Shown: piece by piece, positions 1 to 9,161 of the stretch
Numbering within the stretch: the stretch's first letter is position 1
Layout: every line of letters starts with the position of its first letter
NCBI RefSeq assembly: GCF_022698165.1
Contig: NZ_JALDAY010000001.1
Location: 434,001 to 498,000, forward strand
Length of the DNA stretch: 64,000 nt
Source: Streptomyces cylindrosporus
GTDB taxonomy: Bacteria > Actinomycetota > Actinomycetes > Streptomycetales > Streptomycetaceae
Reading direction: 5' to 3'
Position numbers and translations under genes: made by a program
The notes under the pieces: generated by a model
What the model was told of the DNA's origin: nothing
The model's input: the letters and a program-made list of their open reading frames with translations, nothing else
Database searches by the model: none

Positions 1-1
1 G

Positions 2-1525
2 TACATGGAGCAGCTCGCGGTGAGCCCGGAGGCCGACGCCGGCCGCCAGTTCCTCGCCGAGCGCGGCTTCGACCAGGCCGCCGCCCAGCACTTCTCCGTC
101 GGCTACAGCCCCCAGGGCTGGGACCACCTCACCCGCTTCCTGCGTGGCAAGGGCTTCACCGACAAGGAGCTCATCCTCTCCGGCCTCTCCCAGGACGGCC
201 GCCGGGGCCCCATCGACCGCTTCCGCGGCCGCCTGATGTGGCCGATCCGCGACATCGGCGGCGAGGTCGTCGGCTTCGGCGCCCGCAAGCTGTACGAGGC
301 GGACAACGGCCCGAAGTACCTCAACACGCCCGAGACCCCGATCTACAAGAAGTCCCAGGTCCTGTACGGCATCGACCTCGCGAAGAAGGACATCGCCAAG
401 GTCAGCCGCGCGGTCGTGGTCGAGGGCTACACCGATGTCATGGCCTGCCACCTCGCCGGCGTGACGACCGCGATCGCGACCTGCGGCACGGCCTTCGGCG
501 GCGAGCACATCAAGATCCTGCGCCGCCTGCTGATGGACAACGGCAGCGCGCGCGTCATCTTCACCTTCGACGGCGACGCGGCCGGCCAGAAGGCGGCCCT
601 GCGTGCCTTCGAGGACGACCAGAAGTTCGCCGCCGAAACGTACATCGCGATCGCCCCCGACGGCATGGACCCCTGCGAACTCCGCCTCGCGAAGGGCGAC
701 GAGGCGGTGGCCGACCTCGTCGAACCCCGCACCCCGCTCTTCGAGTTCGCGCTGCGCCAGATCGTCGTCCGCTACGACCTCGACACCCCCGCGGGCCGCG
801 CCGCCGCCCTCGACGAGGCCGCCCCCATCGTCGCCCGCATCAAGAACAGCGGCGCCCAGCACGAGGTCGCCGTCCAGCTCGCCGGCATGCTCGGCATCCT
901 CGACACCCAGTTCGTCGTCAAGCGCGTTGCCCAGCTGGCCCGTTGGGCCCGCGACCGCGGCGGCAAGGGCCCGGCCCCCACCGGCCGCGGCCCGCAGCGC
1001 TACGACGCCGCGCCCCGCCCCTCCGGACCGTCCGGCCCCGCCCTCAACCTCCGCAACCCGGTCTACGCCACCGAGCGCGAGCTGCTCAAACTCGCCCTCC
1101 AGCGCCCGGAGTTGGTCTCCCCGGCCTTCGACGCGTACGGCGTCGACGAGTTCACCGCCGCGCCCTACGCCGCCGTACGCCTGGCGATCATCGAGGCGGG
1201 CGGCGCCGAGTACGGCCTGCAGGACTCGCAGGACTATCTCGTCCGGGTCCGCGAGGCCGCCCCGGACGACTCGGTCCGCGCCATGGTCACCGAGCTGGCC
1301 GTCGAGGCGATCATGCGCCGCACGGTCGACGAGCACTACGCCGGCGACCAGCTGGTGACCGTCCGCCGCCGCGCCGTGGAGCGCCGGATCCGCGACATCC
1401 AGTCCCAGCTGACCCGCCTCTCCGCCGGCGGCGACCCCGCCCAGCTGGCCGCCGTACAGAACGAGTTGTGGGTGTTGCAGCAGTACGACCAGGCACTGCG
1501 GGAGCACGGTGCCGCTGCTCTCTGA
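2..1525 (+). CDS. dnaG: DNA primase DnaG, C-terminal part (5' end outside window)
   Basis: This is the larger C-terminal part of bacterial primase, which synthesises RNA primers at the replication fork with the DnaB helicase. The frame is open at the left edge, so the N-terminal zinc-binding domain and the start codon lie outside the window. The TOPRIM catalytic core is visible: EGYTD at about residue 139 and DGDAAG at about residue 188, counted from the first in-window ATG. These are the two acidic metal-binding motifs of primases. A Pro/Gly/Arg-rich linker near residue 325 leads into a helical C-terminal region expected to bind DnaB. The next gene, hrdA, follows on the same strand after 265 bases; this linkage is known from Streptomyces chromosomes. 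Confidence 0.95.
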   Translation, partial: YMEQLAVSPEADAGRQFLAERGFDQAAAQHFSVGYSPQGWDHLTRFLRGKGFTDKELILSGLSQDGRRGPIDRFRGRLMWPIRDIGGEVVGFGARKLYEADNGPKYLNTPETPIYKKSQVLYGIDLAKKDIAKVSRAVVVEGYTDVMACHLAGVTTAIATCGTAFGGEHIKILRRLLMDNGSARVIFTFDGDAAGQKAALRAFEDDQKFAAETYIAIAPDGMDPCELRLAKGDEAVADLVEPRTPLFEFALRQIVVRYDLDTPAGRAAALDEAAPIVARIKNSGAQHEVAVQLAGMLGILDTQFVVKRVAQLARWARDRGGKGPAPTGRGPQRYDAAPRPSGPSGPALNLRNPVYATERELLKLALQRPELVSPAFDAYGVDEFTAAPYAAVRLAIIEAGGAEYGLQDSQDYLVRVREAAPDDSVRAMVTELAVEAIMRRTVDEHYAGDQLVTVRRRAVERRIRDIQSQLTRLSAGGDPAQLAAVQNELWVLQQYDQALREHGAAAL

Positions 1526-1790
1526 GCGCAGCCGTACGGCACGGTAACCGCGCGGTCACGGCCCGATTGCAAAAAGTCACCGCACGCCCCTCGTGGCGAC
1601 GATGTGTCGTACTCCACACTGGGTTCCGGTGCCTGAGTCCTCGGAGCGCGGCCGATCCGTCCCACACGGGTCCCACACCCCCGCGGTTCCGCTCATCGCG
1701 TACGGGACGGACAGCGGCGTGGCCGCCGACTCCGCCCCCAAAGCAGCGCTGCCGCTCCCCTCAGCAGCGATCATCCTGGAGGTCGCCCCC

Positions 1791-2942
1791 GTGCAGACCC
1801 AGACCCTGACCCAGACCGACATCAGTACCGACGGCACGGAGCAGGACGCCGAGACCGACGTCCTCGTCGCGGTCCCGCCGCAGACCCGTGTCGTGCACCA
1901 CCCCGAGGCGGACCCGGTGGAATCCGAGGGCCCGCCCGAGCCGGCCGAACCGCCCGCCGAGGCGCTGGAGGCGGACCCGGAACCGGTGGAGACGCCGATC
2001 GTGGAGCGGGCCCGCGCCGCCGACACCAGCGGGCCGTCCTCCGACCTGTTCCGCCAGTACCTGCGTGAGATCGGCCGGATCCCCCTGCTCACCGCGGCCG
2101 AGGAGGTCGAGCTCGCGCGCCGCGTCGAGGCCGGCCTGTTCGCCGAGGAGCGGCTCAGCACCGCACCCGACCTGGACAGCCAGCTCGCCCTCGACCTGGA
2201 CCGGCTCGTCGTCATGGGCCGGATGGCCAAGCGCCGCCTCATCGAGGCGAACCTGCGGCTCGTGGTCTCCGTGGCGAAGCGGTACGTCGGCCGCGGGCTG
2301 ACCATGCTCGACCTGGTCCAGGAGGGAAACCTGGGCCTGATCAGGGCGGTCGAGAAGTTCGACTACGCCCGCGGCTACAAGTTCTCCACGTACGCCACCT
2401 GGTGGATCCGCCAGGCCATGTCCCGGGCCCTCGCCGACCAGGCCCGGACCATCCGCGTCCCGGTCCACGTCGTCGAGCTGATCAACCGGGTCGTGCGCGT
2501 GCAGCGCCGGATGCTGCAGGAGCGCGGCTACGAGCCGACGCCGGAGGAGGTGGCCGCCCACCTCGAACTGCCGCCCGAGCGGGTCAGCGAGGTGCTGCGG
2601 CTGGCGCAGGAGCCGGTCTCTCTGCACGCCCCGGTGGGCGAGGAGGACGACGTGGCGCTGGGCGACCTCATCGAGGACGGCGACGCGACGTCACCCGTGG
2701 AGTCGGCGGCGTTCCTGCTGCTGCGCGAGCACCTGGAAGCGGTGCTCTCCACCCTCGGCGAACGCGAACGCAAGGTCGTCCAGCTGCGGTACGGCCTGGT
2801 CGACGGGCGTCCGCGCACGCTGGAGGAGATCGGGCGGATCTTCGGGGTGACGCGGGAGCGGATACGGCAGATCGAGTCGAAGACGCTCAACAAGCTGCGG
2901 GACCACGCGTTCGCGGACCAGTTGAGGGGTTACCTGGACTAG
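1791..2942 (+). CDS. hrdA: RNA polymerase principal-like sigma factor, HrdA type
   Basis: Sigma-70 family factor of 383 residues that would direct RNA polymerase to promoters in the cytoplasm. I chose the GTG at 1791 because a GGAGG ribosome site lies 8 bases upstream (1778-1782); the frame stays open further upstream but without such a site. Region 1.2 ([11 protein letters not shown], about residue 85), region 2 ([16 protein letters not shown] to ATWWIRQAM, about 148-214), region 3 and the region 4 helix-turn-helix (about 343-370) are all present, which excludes ECF factors. The N-terminal 80 residues are acidic and low in complexity. HrdA rather than HrdB is inferred from length and from the adjacent dnaG. 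It ends 11 bases before a bidirectional terminator. Confidence 0.9.
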   Translation: MQTQTLTQTDISTDGTEQDAETDVLVAVPPQTRVVHHPEADPVESEGPPEPAEPPAEALEADPEPVETPIVERARAADTSGPSSDLFRQYLREIGRIPLLTAAEEVELARRVEAGLFAEERLSTAPDLDSQLALDLDRLVVMGRMAKRRLIEANLRLVVSVAKRYVGRGLTMLDLVQEGNLGLIRAVEKFDYARGYKFSTYATWWIRQAMSRALADQARTIRVPVHVVELINRVVRVQRRMLQERGYEPTPEEVAAHLELPPERVSEVLRLAQEPVSLHAPVGEEDDVALGDLIEDGDATSPVESAAFLLLREHLEAVLSTLGERERKVVQLRYGLVDGRPRTLEEIGRIFGVTRERIRQIESKTLNKLRDHAFADQLRGYLD

Positions 2943-2952
2943 AGACCAGAAA

Positions 2953-2974
2953 GGGGCCGCCCGAAGGCGGCCCC
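2953..2974. terminator. Bidirectional hairpin terminator between hrdA and the ABC exporter operon
   Basis: A perfect 9-bp stem, GGGGCCGCC paired with GGCGGCCCC, closes a CGAA tetraloop. It sits in the 37 bases between two convergent genes, so it can end transcription from both sides. There is no long T run, as is common in Streptomyces. Confidence 0.8.
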
Positions 2975-2979
2975 ACTGC

Positions 2980-4911
2980 CTAGTCGACCTCCGCGACCGC
3001 CTGCGCGAACTGCGCCTTGTACAGCCGCGCGTACGCCCCGTCCGCCGCCAACAGATCGGCGTGCGCGCCCTGTTCGACGATCGAGCCGTTCTCCATCACG
3101 AGGATCGTGTCCGCGTCCCGGATGGTCGACAGCCGGTGCGCGATCACGAACGACGTGCGCCCGTGGGCGAGTTTGGCCATCGCCTTCTGGATCAACACCT
3201 CGGTGCGGGTGTCGACCGAGGACGTCGCCTCGTCGAGCACCAGGATCACCGGGTCGGACAGGAACGCCCGCGCGATGGTGATCAGCTGCTTCTCACCGGC
3301 GCTGACGCCCGTGCCCTCGTCGTCGATCACGGTGTCGTACCCGTCGGGCAGCGTACGGACGAAGCGGTCGGCGTGGGCCGCCCGCGCCGCCTCCTCGATC
3401 TCCCCGCGGGTGACCTCGCGGGAGGCGCCGTACGCGATGTTCTCCGCGATCGTGCCGCCGAACAGCCAGGTGTCCTGCAGCACCATGCCGATCTGGGCGC
3501 GCAGTTCGTCCCGGGACATGGTGGCGATGTCGACGCCGTCGAGGGTGATGCGCCCGCCGGAGACGTCGTAGAACCGCATGAGGAGATTGACCAGGGTGGT
3601 CTTTCCCGCTCCCGTCGGGCCGACGATCGCGACCGTGTGGCCCGGTTCGGCCTTCAGCGAGAGGTTCTCGATGAGCGGCTTTTCGGGGTCGTAGCTGAAG
3701 GAGATGTTCTCCAGCTCCACCAGGCCGCGCAGTTCCTCGGGCTTCGCGCCCGGCAGCGGGTCCGCCTCCTGCTCCTCCGCGTCCAGGAGTTCGAAGATCC
3801 GCTCGGCCGAGGCGACGCCCGACTGCACCAGGTTCGCCATCGAGGCGACCTGCGTCAGCGGCATCGAGAACTGCCGCGAGTACTGGATGAAGGCCTGCAC
3901 GTCACCGATGGACAGCGCGCCGGACGCGACCCGCAGGCCGCCGACCACCGCCACCAGCACATAGTTGAGGTTCGACACGAACATCATCAGCGGCTGCATG
4001 ACACCGCTGTTGAACTGCGCCTTGAACCCGGCCTCGTACAGCGCCTCGTTCTGCTCGGCGAACTGCTTCGCCGACTCGTCCTGCCGCCCGAACACCTTCA
4101 CCAGGGTGTGCCCGGTGTACATCTCCTCGATGTGGGCGTTCAGCTTGCCGGTGGAGCGCCACTGCTGCACGAAGTGCGGCTGCGAGCGCTTGCCGATCCG
4201 GGTGGCGACCACGAACGACAGCGGCACGGTCACCAGCGCCACCAGCGCCAGCAGCCACGACACCCAGAACATCACCGCGAGCACACCGATGATGGTCAGC
4301 ACCGAGTTGATGAGCTGGCCCATCGACTGCTGGAGCGTCTGGCCGATGTTGTCGATGTCGTTGGTGGCGCGGGAGAGGACCTCACCGCGCTGCCGCTTGT
4401 CGAAGTAGGAGAGGGGGAGCCGCGACAGCTTCGCCTGCACGTCCTCGCGCAGGCGGTACATCGTGCGGTTGACCGCCCGGTTGACCAGCCGGGTCGCCAC
4501 CGCCATCAGCAGACCGGCGACCAGGAACGTACAGAGCGCCAGCAGCAGTACGCGCCCCACCGCGTCGAAGTCGATGCCCTTGCCCGGCGTGAAGTCGGTG
4601 GAGCGCAGCATGTCGGCGACGCTGCCCTGCCCCCGCTCCCGCATGGAGTCGAGGACCTCTTCCTTCGTCGCGCCGGCCGGCATCTGCCGCCCGATGATCC
4701 CGGCGAAGACCAGGTCGGTGGCCTTGCCGAGGATCTTCGGCCCGATCACGTTCAGGCCGACGCTGACGACCACGCAGAACAGCAGCGTGTAGATCGTCAG
4801 CCGCTCCGGCTTGAACTGGCCGATCAGGCGCTTGCCCGACACCTTGAAGTCCATCGAACGGCTGTCGGGGCCGCCGCCCTGGCCCATCATCCGCGCCATC
4901 GGCCCGGCCAT
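2980..4911 (-). CDS. ABC exporter half-transporter (TM domain plus ATPase), subunit with the canonical Walker B
   Basis: A 643-residue exporter-type half-transporter: an N-terminal six-helix membrane domain and a C-terminal nucleotide-binding domain. The NBD has Walker A GPTGAGKTT (about residue 430), Walker B ILVLDEA with the catalytic Glu, and an H-loop AHRLST. The signature motif is altered: SAGEK instead of SGGQ. The start is ATG at 4911, which shares one base with the stop of the upstream gene (TGATG), so the two are translationally coupled. With its partner it should form a heterodimeric exporter of lipids, drugs or peptides in the cytoplasmic membrane. Substrate is unknown. The long in-frame extension upstream lies inside the partner gene and is not used. 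Confidence 0.88.
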   Translation of the reverse strand: MAGPMARMMGQGGGPDSRSMDFKVSGKRLIGQFKPERLTIYTLLFCVVVSVGLNVIGPKILGKATDLVFAGIIGRQMPAGATKEEVLDSMRERGQGSVADMLRSTDFTPGKGIDFDAVGRVLLLALCTFLVAGLLMAVATRLVNRAVNRTMYRLREDVQAKLSRLPLSYFDKRQRGEVLSRATNDIDNIGQTLQQSMGQLINSVLTIIGVLAVMFWVSWLLALVALVTVPLSFVVATRIGKRSQPHFVQQWRSTGKLNAHIEEMYTGHTLVKVFGRQDESAKQFAEQNEALYEAGFKAQFNSGVMQPLMMFVSNLNYVLVAVVGGLRVASGALSIGDVQAFIQYSRQFSMPLTQVASMANLVQSGVASAERIFELLDAEEQEADPLPGAKPEELRGLVELENISFSYDPEKPLIENLSLKAEPGHTVAIVGPTGAGKTTLVNLLMRFYDVSGGRITLDGVDIATMSRDELRAQIGMVLQDTWLFGGTIAENIAYGASREVTRGEIEEAARAAHADRFVRTLPDGYDTVIDDEGTGVSAGEKQLITIARAFLSDPVILVLDEATSSVDTRTEVLIQKAMAKLAHGRTSFVIAHRLSTIRDADTILVMENGSIVEQGAHADLLAADGAYARLYKAQFAQAVAEVD

Positions 4912-6644
4912 CAGGCAGCCTCCGCTTCCGTCAGCTGGGAGAGCACGATCTCCCGGTAGGTCTCGTTCTCCGCCATCAGCTCGTGGTGCCGGCCGGTGCC
5001 GACCACCCGCCCCTCGTCGAGTACGACGATCCGGTCGGCGTCCCGGATGGTCGCCACCCGCTGGGCGACGATCACCACGGTCGCCTCGGCCGTCTCCTGC
5101 GCGAGCGCGGCCCGCAGCGCCGCGTCCGTCGCGTAGTCGAGCGCGGAGAAGGAGTCGTCGAAGAGGTAGATCTCCGGACGCTGCACGAGTGTCCGGGCGA
5201 TCGCGAGCCGCTGCCGCTGACCTCCGGAGACGTTCGTCCCGCCCTGTGCGATGGGGGCGTTCAGCCCGCCTTCGAGCCTGCTCACGAACTCCTTGGCCTG
5301 CGCGACCTCCAGCGCGTGCCACAGCTCCTCGTCCGTGGCGTCCGGATTGCCGTACCGCAGATTGGTCGCGACGGTCCCCGCGAAGAGGTACGGCTTCTGC
5401 GGTACGAGCCCGACCGTCTTCGCCAGCAGCCTCGGCTCAAGGGTCGACACGTCCGTGCCGTCGACGAGCACTTCGCCGTCGGTCGCGTCGAACAGCCGCG
5501 GGACCAGCCCGAGCAGCGTCGACTTGCCGCTGCCGGTCGAGCCGATCACCGCGGTCACCTCGCCGGGCCGGGCGACCAGGTCGATGGCCTTGAGCACCGG
5601 CTCCTCGGCACCGGGATAGCGGAACCCGGCGCCCCGGATCTCCAGATGCCCGTGCCGGCGCAGCTCGGTGACCGGCGCGCTCGGCGGCACGACACTGGAC
5701 TCGGTGTCGAGCACCTCCTCGATGCGCTCGGCGCAGACCTCCGCGCGCGGCACCATCATGAACATGAAGGTGGCCATCATCACGGACATCACGATCTGCA
5801 TGAGGTAGGCGAGGAAGGCCGTCAGATCGCCGATCTGCATCCCGCCGCTGTCGATCCGGTGCGCACCGAACCACACCACCGCGATGGACGAAAGGTTCAC
5901 GGTCGTCATGACCACCGGGAACATCAGTGCCAGCAGGTTGCCGGTCTTCAGCGACATCTCGGTGAGGTCGGCGTTGGCCTTCCCGAACCGGCCCTGCTCG
6001 TACTCGTCCCGCACGAAGGCCCTGATCACACGGTTGCCGGAGATCTGCTCGCGCAGCACCCGGTTCACCGTGTCCAGGCGCGTCTGCATGGAGCGGAACA
6101 GCGGCCGCAGCCGCCGTACGATCAAGGTCACGCAGATGCCCAGCGTCGGCACCACGGCCACCAGCACGGCCGACAGGGGCACGTCCAGGCCGAGGGCCAG
6201 CACGATGCCGCCGACGCACATGATGGGCGCCGACACCATCAGCGTGAACGTCATCAGGGCCAGCATCTGTACCTGCTGGACGTCGTTGGTGGTCCGGGTG
6301 ATCAGCGAGGGCGCGCCGAAGTGGCCCACCTCGCGCGACGAGAACGACTGCACCCGGTCGAAGACGGCCGCCCGCACGTCCCGGCCGAGCGCCGCCGCGG
6401 TCCGGGCGCCGTAGTAGACGGCCCCGATGTTGCACACGACCTGGGCCAGCGAGATGCCGATCATCAGGGCGCCGAAGGAGAGGATGTAGCCGGTGTCGCC
6501 CTTGACGACACCTTCGTCGATGATGTGCGCGTTCAGCGTGGGCAGGTAGAGGGTGGCGCAGGTCTGCAGGAACTGCAGCAGCACCAGCAGGGCGATGGGT
6601 TTCTTGTAGGGCCTGAGATAGGTCCGCAGAAGTCGTATGAGCAC
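4911..6644 (-). CDS. ABC exporter half-transporter (TM domain plus ATPase), subunit with degenerate Walker B
   Basis: A 577-residue exporter half-transporter, first gene of the pair, starting at GTG 6644. The N-terminal membrane domain begins LIRLLRTYLRPYKKP. The NBD has Walker A GSTGSGKST (about residue 365) and a normal signature VSGGQRQRLAI. Walker B reads YLFDDS, with Asp in place of the catalytic Glu, and the H-loop reads AQRVAT, with Gln in place of His. These are the substitutions of a degenerate ATP site in heterodimeric exporters. The matching altered signature (SAGEK) is in the downstream partner, so both defects fall in the same composite site. The ribosome site is weak. Confidence 0.88.
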   Translation of the reverse strand: MLIRLLRTYLRPYKKPIALLVLLQFLQTCATLYLPTLNAHIIDEGVVKGDTGYILSFGALMIGISLAQVVCNIGAVYYGARTAAALGRDVRAAVFDRVQSFSSREVGHFGAPSLITRTTNDVQQVQMLALMTFTLMVSAPIMCVGGIVLALGLDVPLSAVLVAVVPTLGICVTLIVRRLRPLFRSMQTRLDTVNRVLREQISGNRVIRAFVRDEYEQGRFGKANADLTEMSLKTGNLLALMFPVVMTTVNLSSIAVVWFGAHRIDSGGMQIGDLTAFLAYLMQIVMSVMMATFMFMMVPRAEVCAERIEEVLDTESSVVPPSAPVTELRRHGHLEIRGAGFRYPGAEEPVLKAIDLVARPGEVTAVIGSTGSGKSTLLGLVPRLFDATDGEVLVDGTDVSTLEPRLLAKTVGLVPQKPYLFAGTVATNLRYGNPDATDEELWHALEVAQAKEFVSRLEGGLNAPIAQGGTNVSGGQRQRLAIARTLVQRPEIYLFDDSFSALDYATDAALRAALAQETAEATVVIVAQRVATIRDADRIVVLDEGRVVGTGRHHELMAENETYREIVLSQLTEAEAA

Positions 6645-6761
6645 GCTACGTCTCTCGGAGTGTCGGCGGCGGGGCGGGCTTGATGCCCCAGGCTCCTATC
6701 GTCCGACACTCCACCCGCGTTACCTCAACCGATTAAGCCGACAGCAGTGCGCTTTGCAGTC

Positions 6762-8213
6762 TTACGGGCGGAACGCGCCCGGATGCGTCTGCTCCCGCAC
6801 CGACACGTACTGCTGCCGCACCGCCTGCCCCACCGCCAACTCCTCGCCGGGCTCCAGCACCTGCGCCGCCGCGCCCTGCCAGGCCGGCGGGGTGCGCGGG
6901 TCGAGCGTGCCCTGCGACACTCCCAGCGCCCAGGCGGCCTGCCGCGCGGCACCGATCGCCGCGTAGTCCGCGGGCTGCGGTACGACGACCTGCGCCCCGA
7001 ACAGCGCGGGCGCCGCGGCCTGTACGGCGGGCAGCTCGGCGGCCGCCCCCAGCAGGAAGATCCGCCGCACGTCGACACCCCGGCCGCGCAGCACGTCCAG
7101 CGCGTCCCCGAGCCCGCACAGCATGCCCTCGAACGCGGCCCGCGCCAGGTGCTCCGCCTTCATCGACTCCCGCCGCAGCCCGGCCAGCGTCCCGGCGGTG
7201 TGCGGCAGATTCGGCGTCCGCTCACCCTCCAGATAGGGCAGCATCACCAGCCCGTGCGCCCCCGGCGTCGACTTCATCGCCAGGTCCGACAGACTCTCCA
7301 GATCGGCCAGCCCGAGCAGCTCGGCGGTCCCGCGCAGGGTCCGTACGGCGTTGAGAGTCGTTACGACGGGAAGGTGCATGCCGGTCGCGTCGGCGAGGGA
7401 CGTGATCATCCCCGAGCTGTCGACGAGGGCCTCGGGGTGGACGGCCATCACGGACCCGGAGGCCCCGAGCGACACCACGGCGTCGCCCAGCCCGATCCCG
7501 AGCCCGAAGGCGGCGGCCATGGTCTCGCCGGTCCCGGCGGAGATCAGCAGCCCCTCCGGGGTCGTACCGGCGGCCTCGGAGGGCCCGATCACCTCCGGCA
7601 GCATTGCCTGGTGACCAAGCGCCAGCTCCACGAGGTCGGAACGGTAGGCGCCGGTGGCGGCGGACCAGTATCCGGTCCCCGAGGCGCCACCGCGATCAGT
7701 GGTCCTTCTCACGGGCCGCCCGAGCAACTGCCACACCAGCCAGTCGTGGGCCTGCATGAGGATCGCGGCGCGCAGGGCGGCGTCGGGCTCGTTCTTCGCG
7801 AGCCAACGCAGCTTGGTCACGGGCTGGGCGGCCTGCGGCACGCATCCCACGGCCTGCGCCCAGGCCTCCCGCCCGCCGAGGGCGTCGATCAGATCGGCGG
7901 CGGCGACCTGCGTGCGCCTGTCGCCGCCGACCATCGCCGGGCGCACGGTGCCGCCCTGGGCGTCCAGCGGCACCACGGCGTTCTGCTGCGCCGACACGCC
8001 GATGGCCTGGACGCCCTCCAGCAGACCGCCGCCGGCCGCCTCGCCGAGGGACAGCAGCCAGGCCTGTGGATCGACGTCCGAGGGACGGCCGCCGTCCGGC
8101 GACTCCACCGGGTGGGGGGCGTACCCCTGCCTGAGCACGGCCCCTGTGTCCGCGTCACAGACGACGATGCGAGTGAAATCGGGCGCACTGTCCAGCCCGG
8201 CGACTATCCCCAT
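6762..8213 (-). CDS. FGGY-family carbohydrate kinase, xylulokinase-like
   Basis: A 483-residue sugar kinase of the FGGY fold, which phosphorylates a sugar or polyol with ATP in the cytoplasm. The order of motifs fits XylB-like members: AGLDSA near the start (phosphate loop region), GVSAQQNAVV (about residue 88), GGDRRT, and SLGASGSVM in the second ATPase lobe (about residue 250). The length is normal for the family. Xylulose is the most likely substrate by similarity, but the usual DxGTS loop reads DSAPDFTR here, so specificity is uncertain. No Shine-Dalgarno site precedes the ATG; a TAGAAT hexamer 7 bases upstream suggests a leaderless transcript. It stands alone, with no sugar transporter beside it. 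Confidence 0.8.
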   Translation of the reverse strand: MGIVAGLDSAPDFTRIVVCDADTGAVLRQGYAPHPVESPDGGRPSDVDPQAWLLSLGEAAGGGLLEGVQAIGVSAQQNAVVPLDAQGGTVRPAMVGGDRRTQVAAADLIDALGGREAWAQAVGCVPQAAQPVTKLRWLAKNEPDAALRAAILMQAHDWLVWQLLGRPVRRTTDRGGASGTGYWSAATGAYRSDLVELALGHQAMLPEVIGPSEAAGTTPEGLLISAGTGETMAAAFGLGIGLGDAVVSLGASGSVMAVHPEALVDSSGMITSLADATGMHLPVVTTLNAVRTLRGTAELLGLADLESLSDLAMKSTPGAHGLVMLPYLEGERTPNLPHTAGTLAGLRRESMKAEHLARAAFEGMLCGLGDALDVLRGRGVDVRRIFLLGAAAELPAVQAAAPALFGAQVVVPQPADYAAIGAARQAAWALGVSQGTLDPRTPPAWQGAAAQVLEPGEELAVGQAVRQQYVSVREQTHPGAFRP

Positions 8214-8220
8214 GGCGAAA

Positions 8221-8226
8221 ATTCTA
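8221..8226 (-). promoter_or_regulatory. Putative -10 hexamer TAGAAT for a leaderless FGGY kinase mRNA
   Basis: On the minus strand TAGAAT is followed by exactly 7 bases and then the ATG at 8213. That spacing places the transcription start on or next to the initiation codon. No ribosome site is visible, and no good -35 box is seen. Confidence 0.5.
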
Positions 8227-8265
8227 TGGGCGTAGCGCGGTGGCGGTGCGAGTGGTTCCGCGCGG

Positions 8266-8571
8266 CTAGGTGTTGCTCGTGCCCCAGTCGTCCTCGCCTG
8301 CGCCGTTCACGCTCCGGTCGCGCAGGGACCGCACCCGCTGGGCAACGGACTCCGGGACCCGGTCGCCGACCTTGTCGCTCACCGCGTGGTACGCCTTGCC
8401 GGCGAACTGACGGCCCTGCTGGGCGGCCGACTCCGCGGTATTGCGCACCGCCGGGTTCTGGGCGACCTGGCGTGCGGACTTCTTCAGCTGCTCGTAGCGT
8501 TCGCGTCCGGCCTTGGTGCCCAGGACGTAACCCAGGGCCAGTCCGACGACGAACGTGAGCTTGTAGCGCAT
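8266..8571 (-). CDS. YtxH-like small membrane-anchored protein
   Basis: A 101-residue protein with an N-terminal hydrophobic stretch (LTFVVGLALGYVLGTKAG, about residues 5-22), then a charged helical region with QLKKSARQ repeats and an acidic C-terminus. This is the layout of YtxH-like (general-stress or envelope-associated) proteins, in which GYVLGTKAGRERYE is typical. The ATG at 8571 has an AAGGGTGG ribosome site upstream. The role is unknown beyond probable anchoring in the cytoplasmic membrane. It lies 52 bases downstream of the FGGY kinase start on the same strand and upstream of divergent tRNA genes. Confidence 0.75.
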   Translation of the reverse strand: MRYKLTFVVGLALGYVLGTKAGRERYEQLKKSARQVAQNPAVRNTAESAAQQGRQFAGKAYHAVSDKVGDRVPESVAQRVRSLRDRSVNGAGEDDWGTSNT

Positions 8572-8715
8572 GGAGGCCACCCTTCCCTCGTGTAGGCCGA
8601 CGCCGGGGGGAACCGATTGGCGGAGCACCCCCCTGCTTGCGCTAATGTATGTGTCGCAGCGAGCGCCCGCCCCCTGGCGAATACCCAGGTAGGTACGTTC
8701 GATGCAACGAGGCAT

Positions 8716-8788
8716 TCCTCCGTAGCTCAATTGGCAGAGCAGCCGGCTGTTAACCGGCAGGTTACTGGTTCGAGTCCAGTCGGGGGAG
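8716..8788 (+). tRNA. tRNA-Asn (GTT), first copy
   Basis: A complete 73-nt cloverleaf: acceptor TCCTCCG pairs with CGGGGGA, D stem GCTC/GAGC, anticodon stem GCCGG/CCGGC with loop CTGTTAA (anticodon GTT), T stem ACTGG/CCAGT with TTCGAGT loop, discriminator G. No CCA is encoded. It is followed after 5 bases by an identical copy. Confidence 0.96.
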
Positions 8789-8793
8789 CTCGG

Positions 8794-8866
8794 TCCTCCG
8801 TAGCTCAATTGGCAGAGCAGCCGGCTGTTAACCGGCAGGTTACTGGTTCGAGTCCAGTCGGGGGAG
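8794..8866 (+). tRNA. tRNA-Asn (GTT), second identical copy
   Basis: Base-for-base identical to the copy 78 bases upstream, with anticodon GTT and discriminator G. The two are probably cotranscribed and end at the terminator just downstream. The identity suggests a recent tandem duplication or ongoing gene conversion. Confidence 0.96.
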
Positions 8867-8878
8867 CATGCTGAACGA

Positions 8879-8900
8879 GGACCCCGAGGGGGTCCTTTTT
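8879..8900 (+). terminator. Rho-independent terminator of the tRNA-Asn pair
   Basis: Stem GGACCCC paired with GGGGTCC around a GAG loop, followed directly by TTTTT (8896-8900). This is a textbook intrinsic terminator, 12 bases after the second tRNA. Confidence 0.93.
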
Positions 8901-9045
8901 CATGTCCGACCCTGTCCGAGGGGAACCGTGCAGGTCACAGCGGAGTCCTCAAGGGCATGCGAAGTCGACCATACGAAGCAGGAGATCGTATGAGCGGCTA
9001 TGCTGCGGCAGACGGCGCGCACACATGTACGCGACACGCCGCTAT

Positions 9046-9119
9046 GGGGCGGTAGCTCAGCCGGTTAGAGCAGCGGACTCATAATCCGTCGGCCGTGGGT
9101 TCGAGTCCCACCCGCCCCA
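9046..9119 (+). tRNA. tRNA with CAT anticodon (elongator Met, or Ile2 if lysidine-modified)
   Basis: A complete 74-nt cloverleaf: acceptor GGGGCGG/CCGCCCC, D stem GCTC/GAGC, anticodon stem GCGGA/TCCGT with loop CTCATAA (anticodon CAT), T stem GTGGG/CCCAC, discriminator A. The first acceptor pair is G-C, whereas bacterial initiator tRNA has a C-A mismatch, so this is not tRNA-fMet. Sequence alone does not separate elongator Met from Ile2 (whose C34 is changed to lysidine). Confidence 0.93.
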
Positions 9120-9161
9120 CCTGCGCAGGTCTGCACCTGCGGAAACGTTCATTTTGACTTG

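Noticed and set aside
3061..6683. Long plus-strand open frames opposite the ABC exporter genes
   Set aside because: Same antisense effect. The minus-strand frames contain complete Walker, signature and H-loop motifs; the plus-strand ones contain none.
9046..9119. CAT tRNA as initiator tRNA-fMet
   Set aside because: The first acceptor pair is G-C; bacterial initiators have a mismatch there. It is an elongator Met or Ile2 tRNA.
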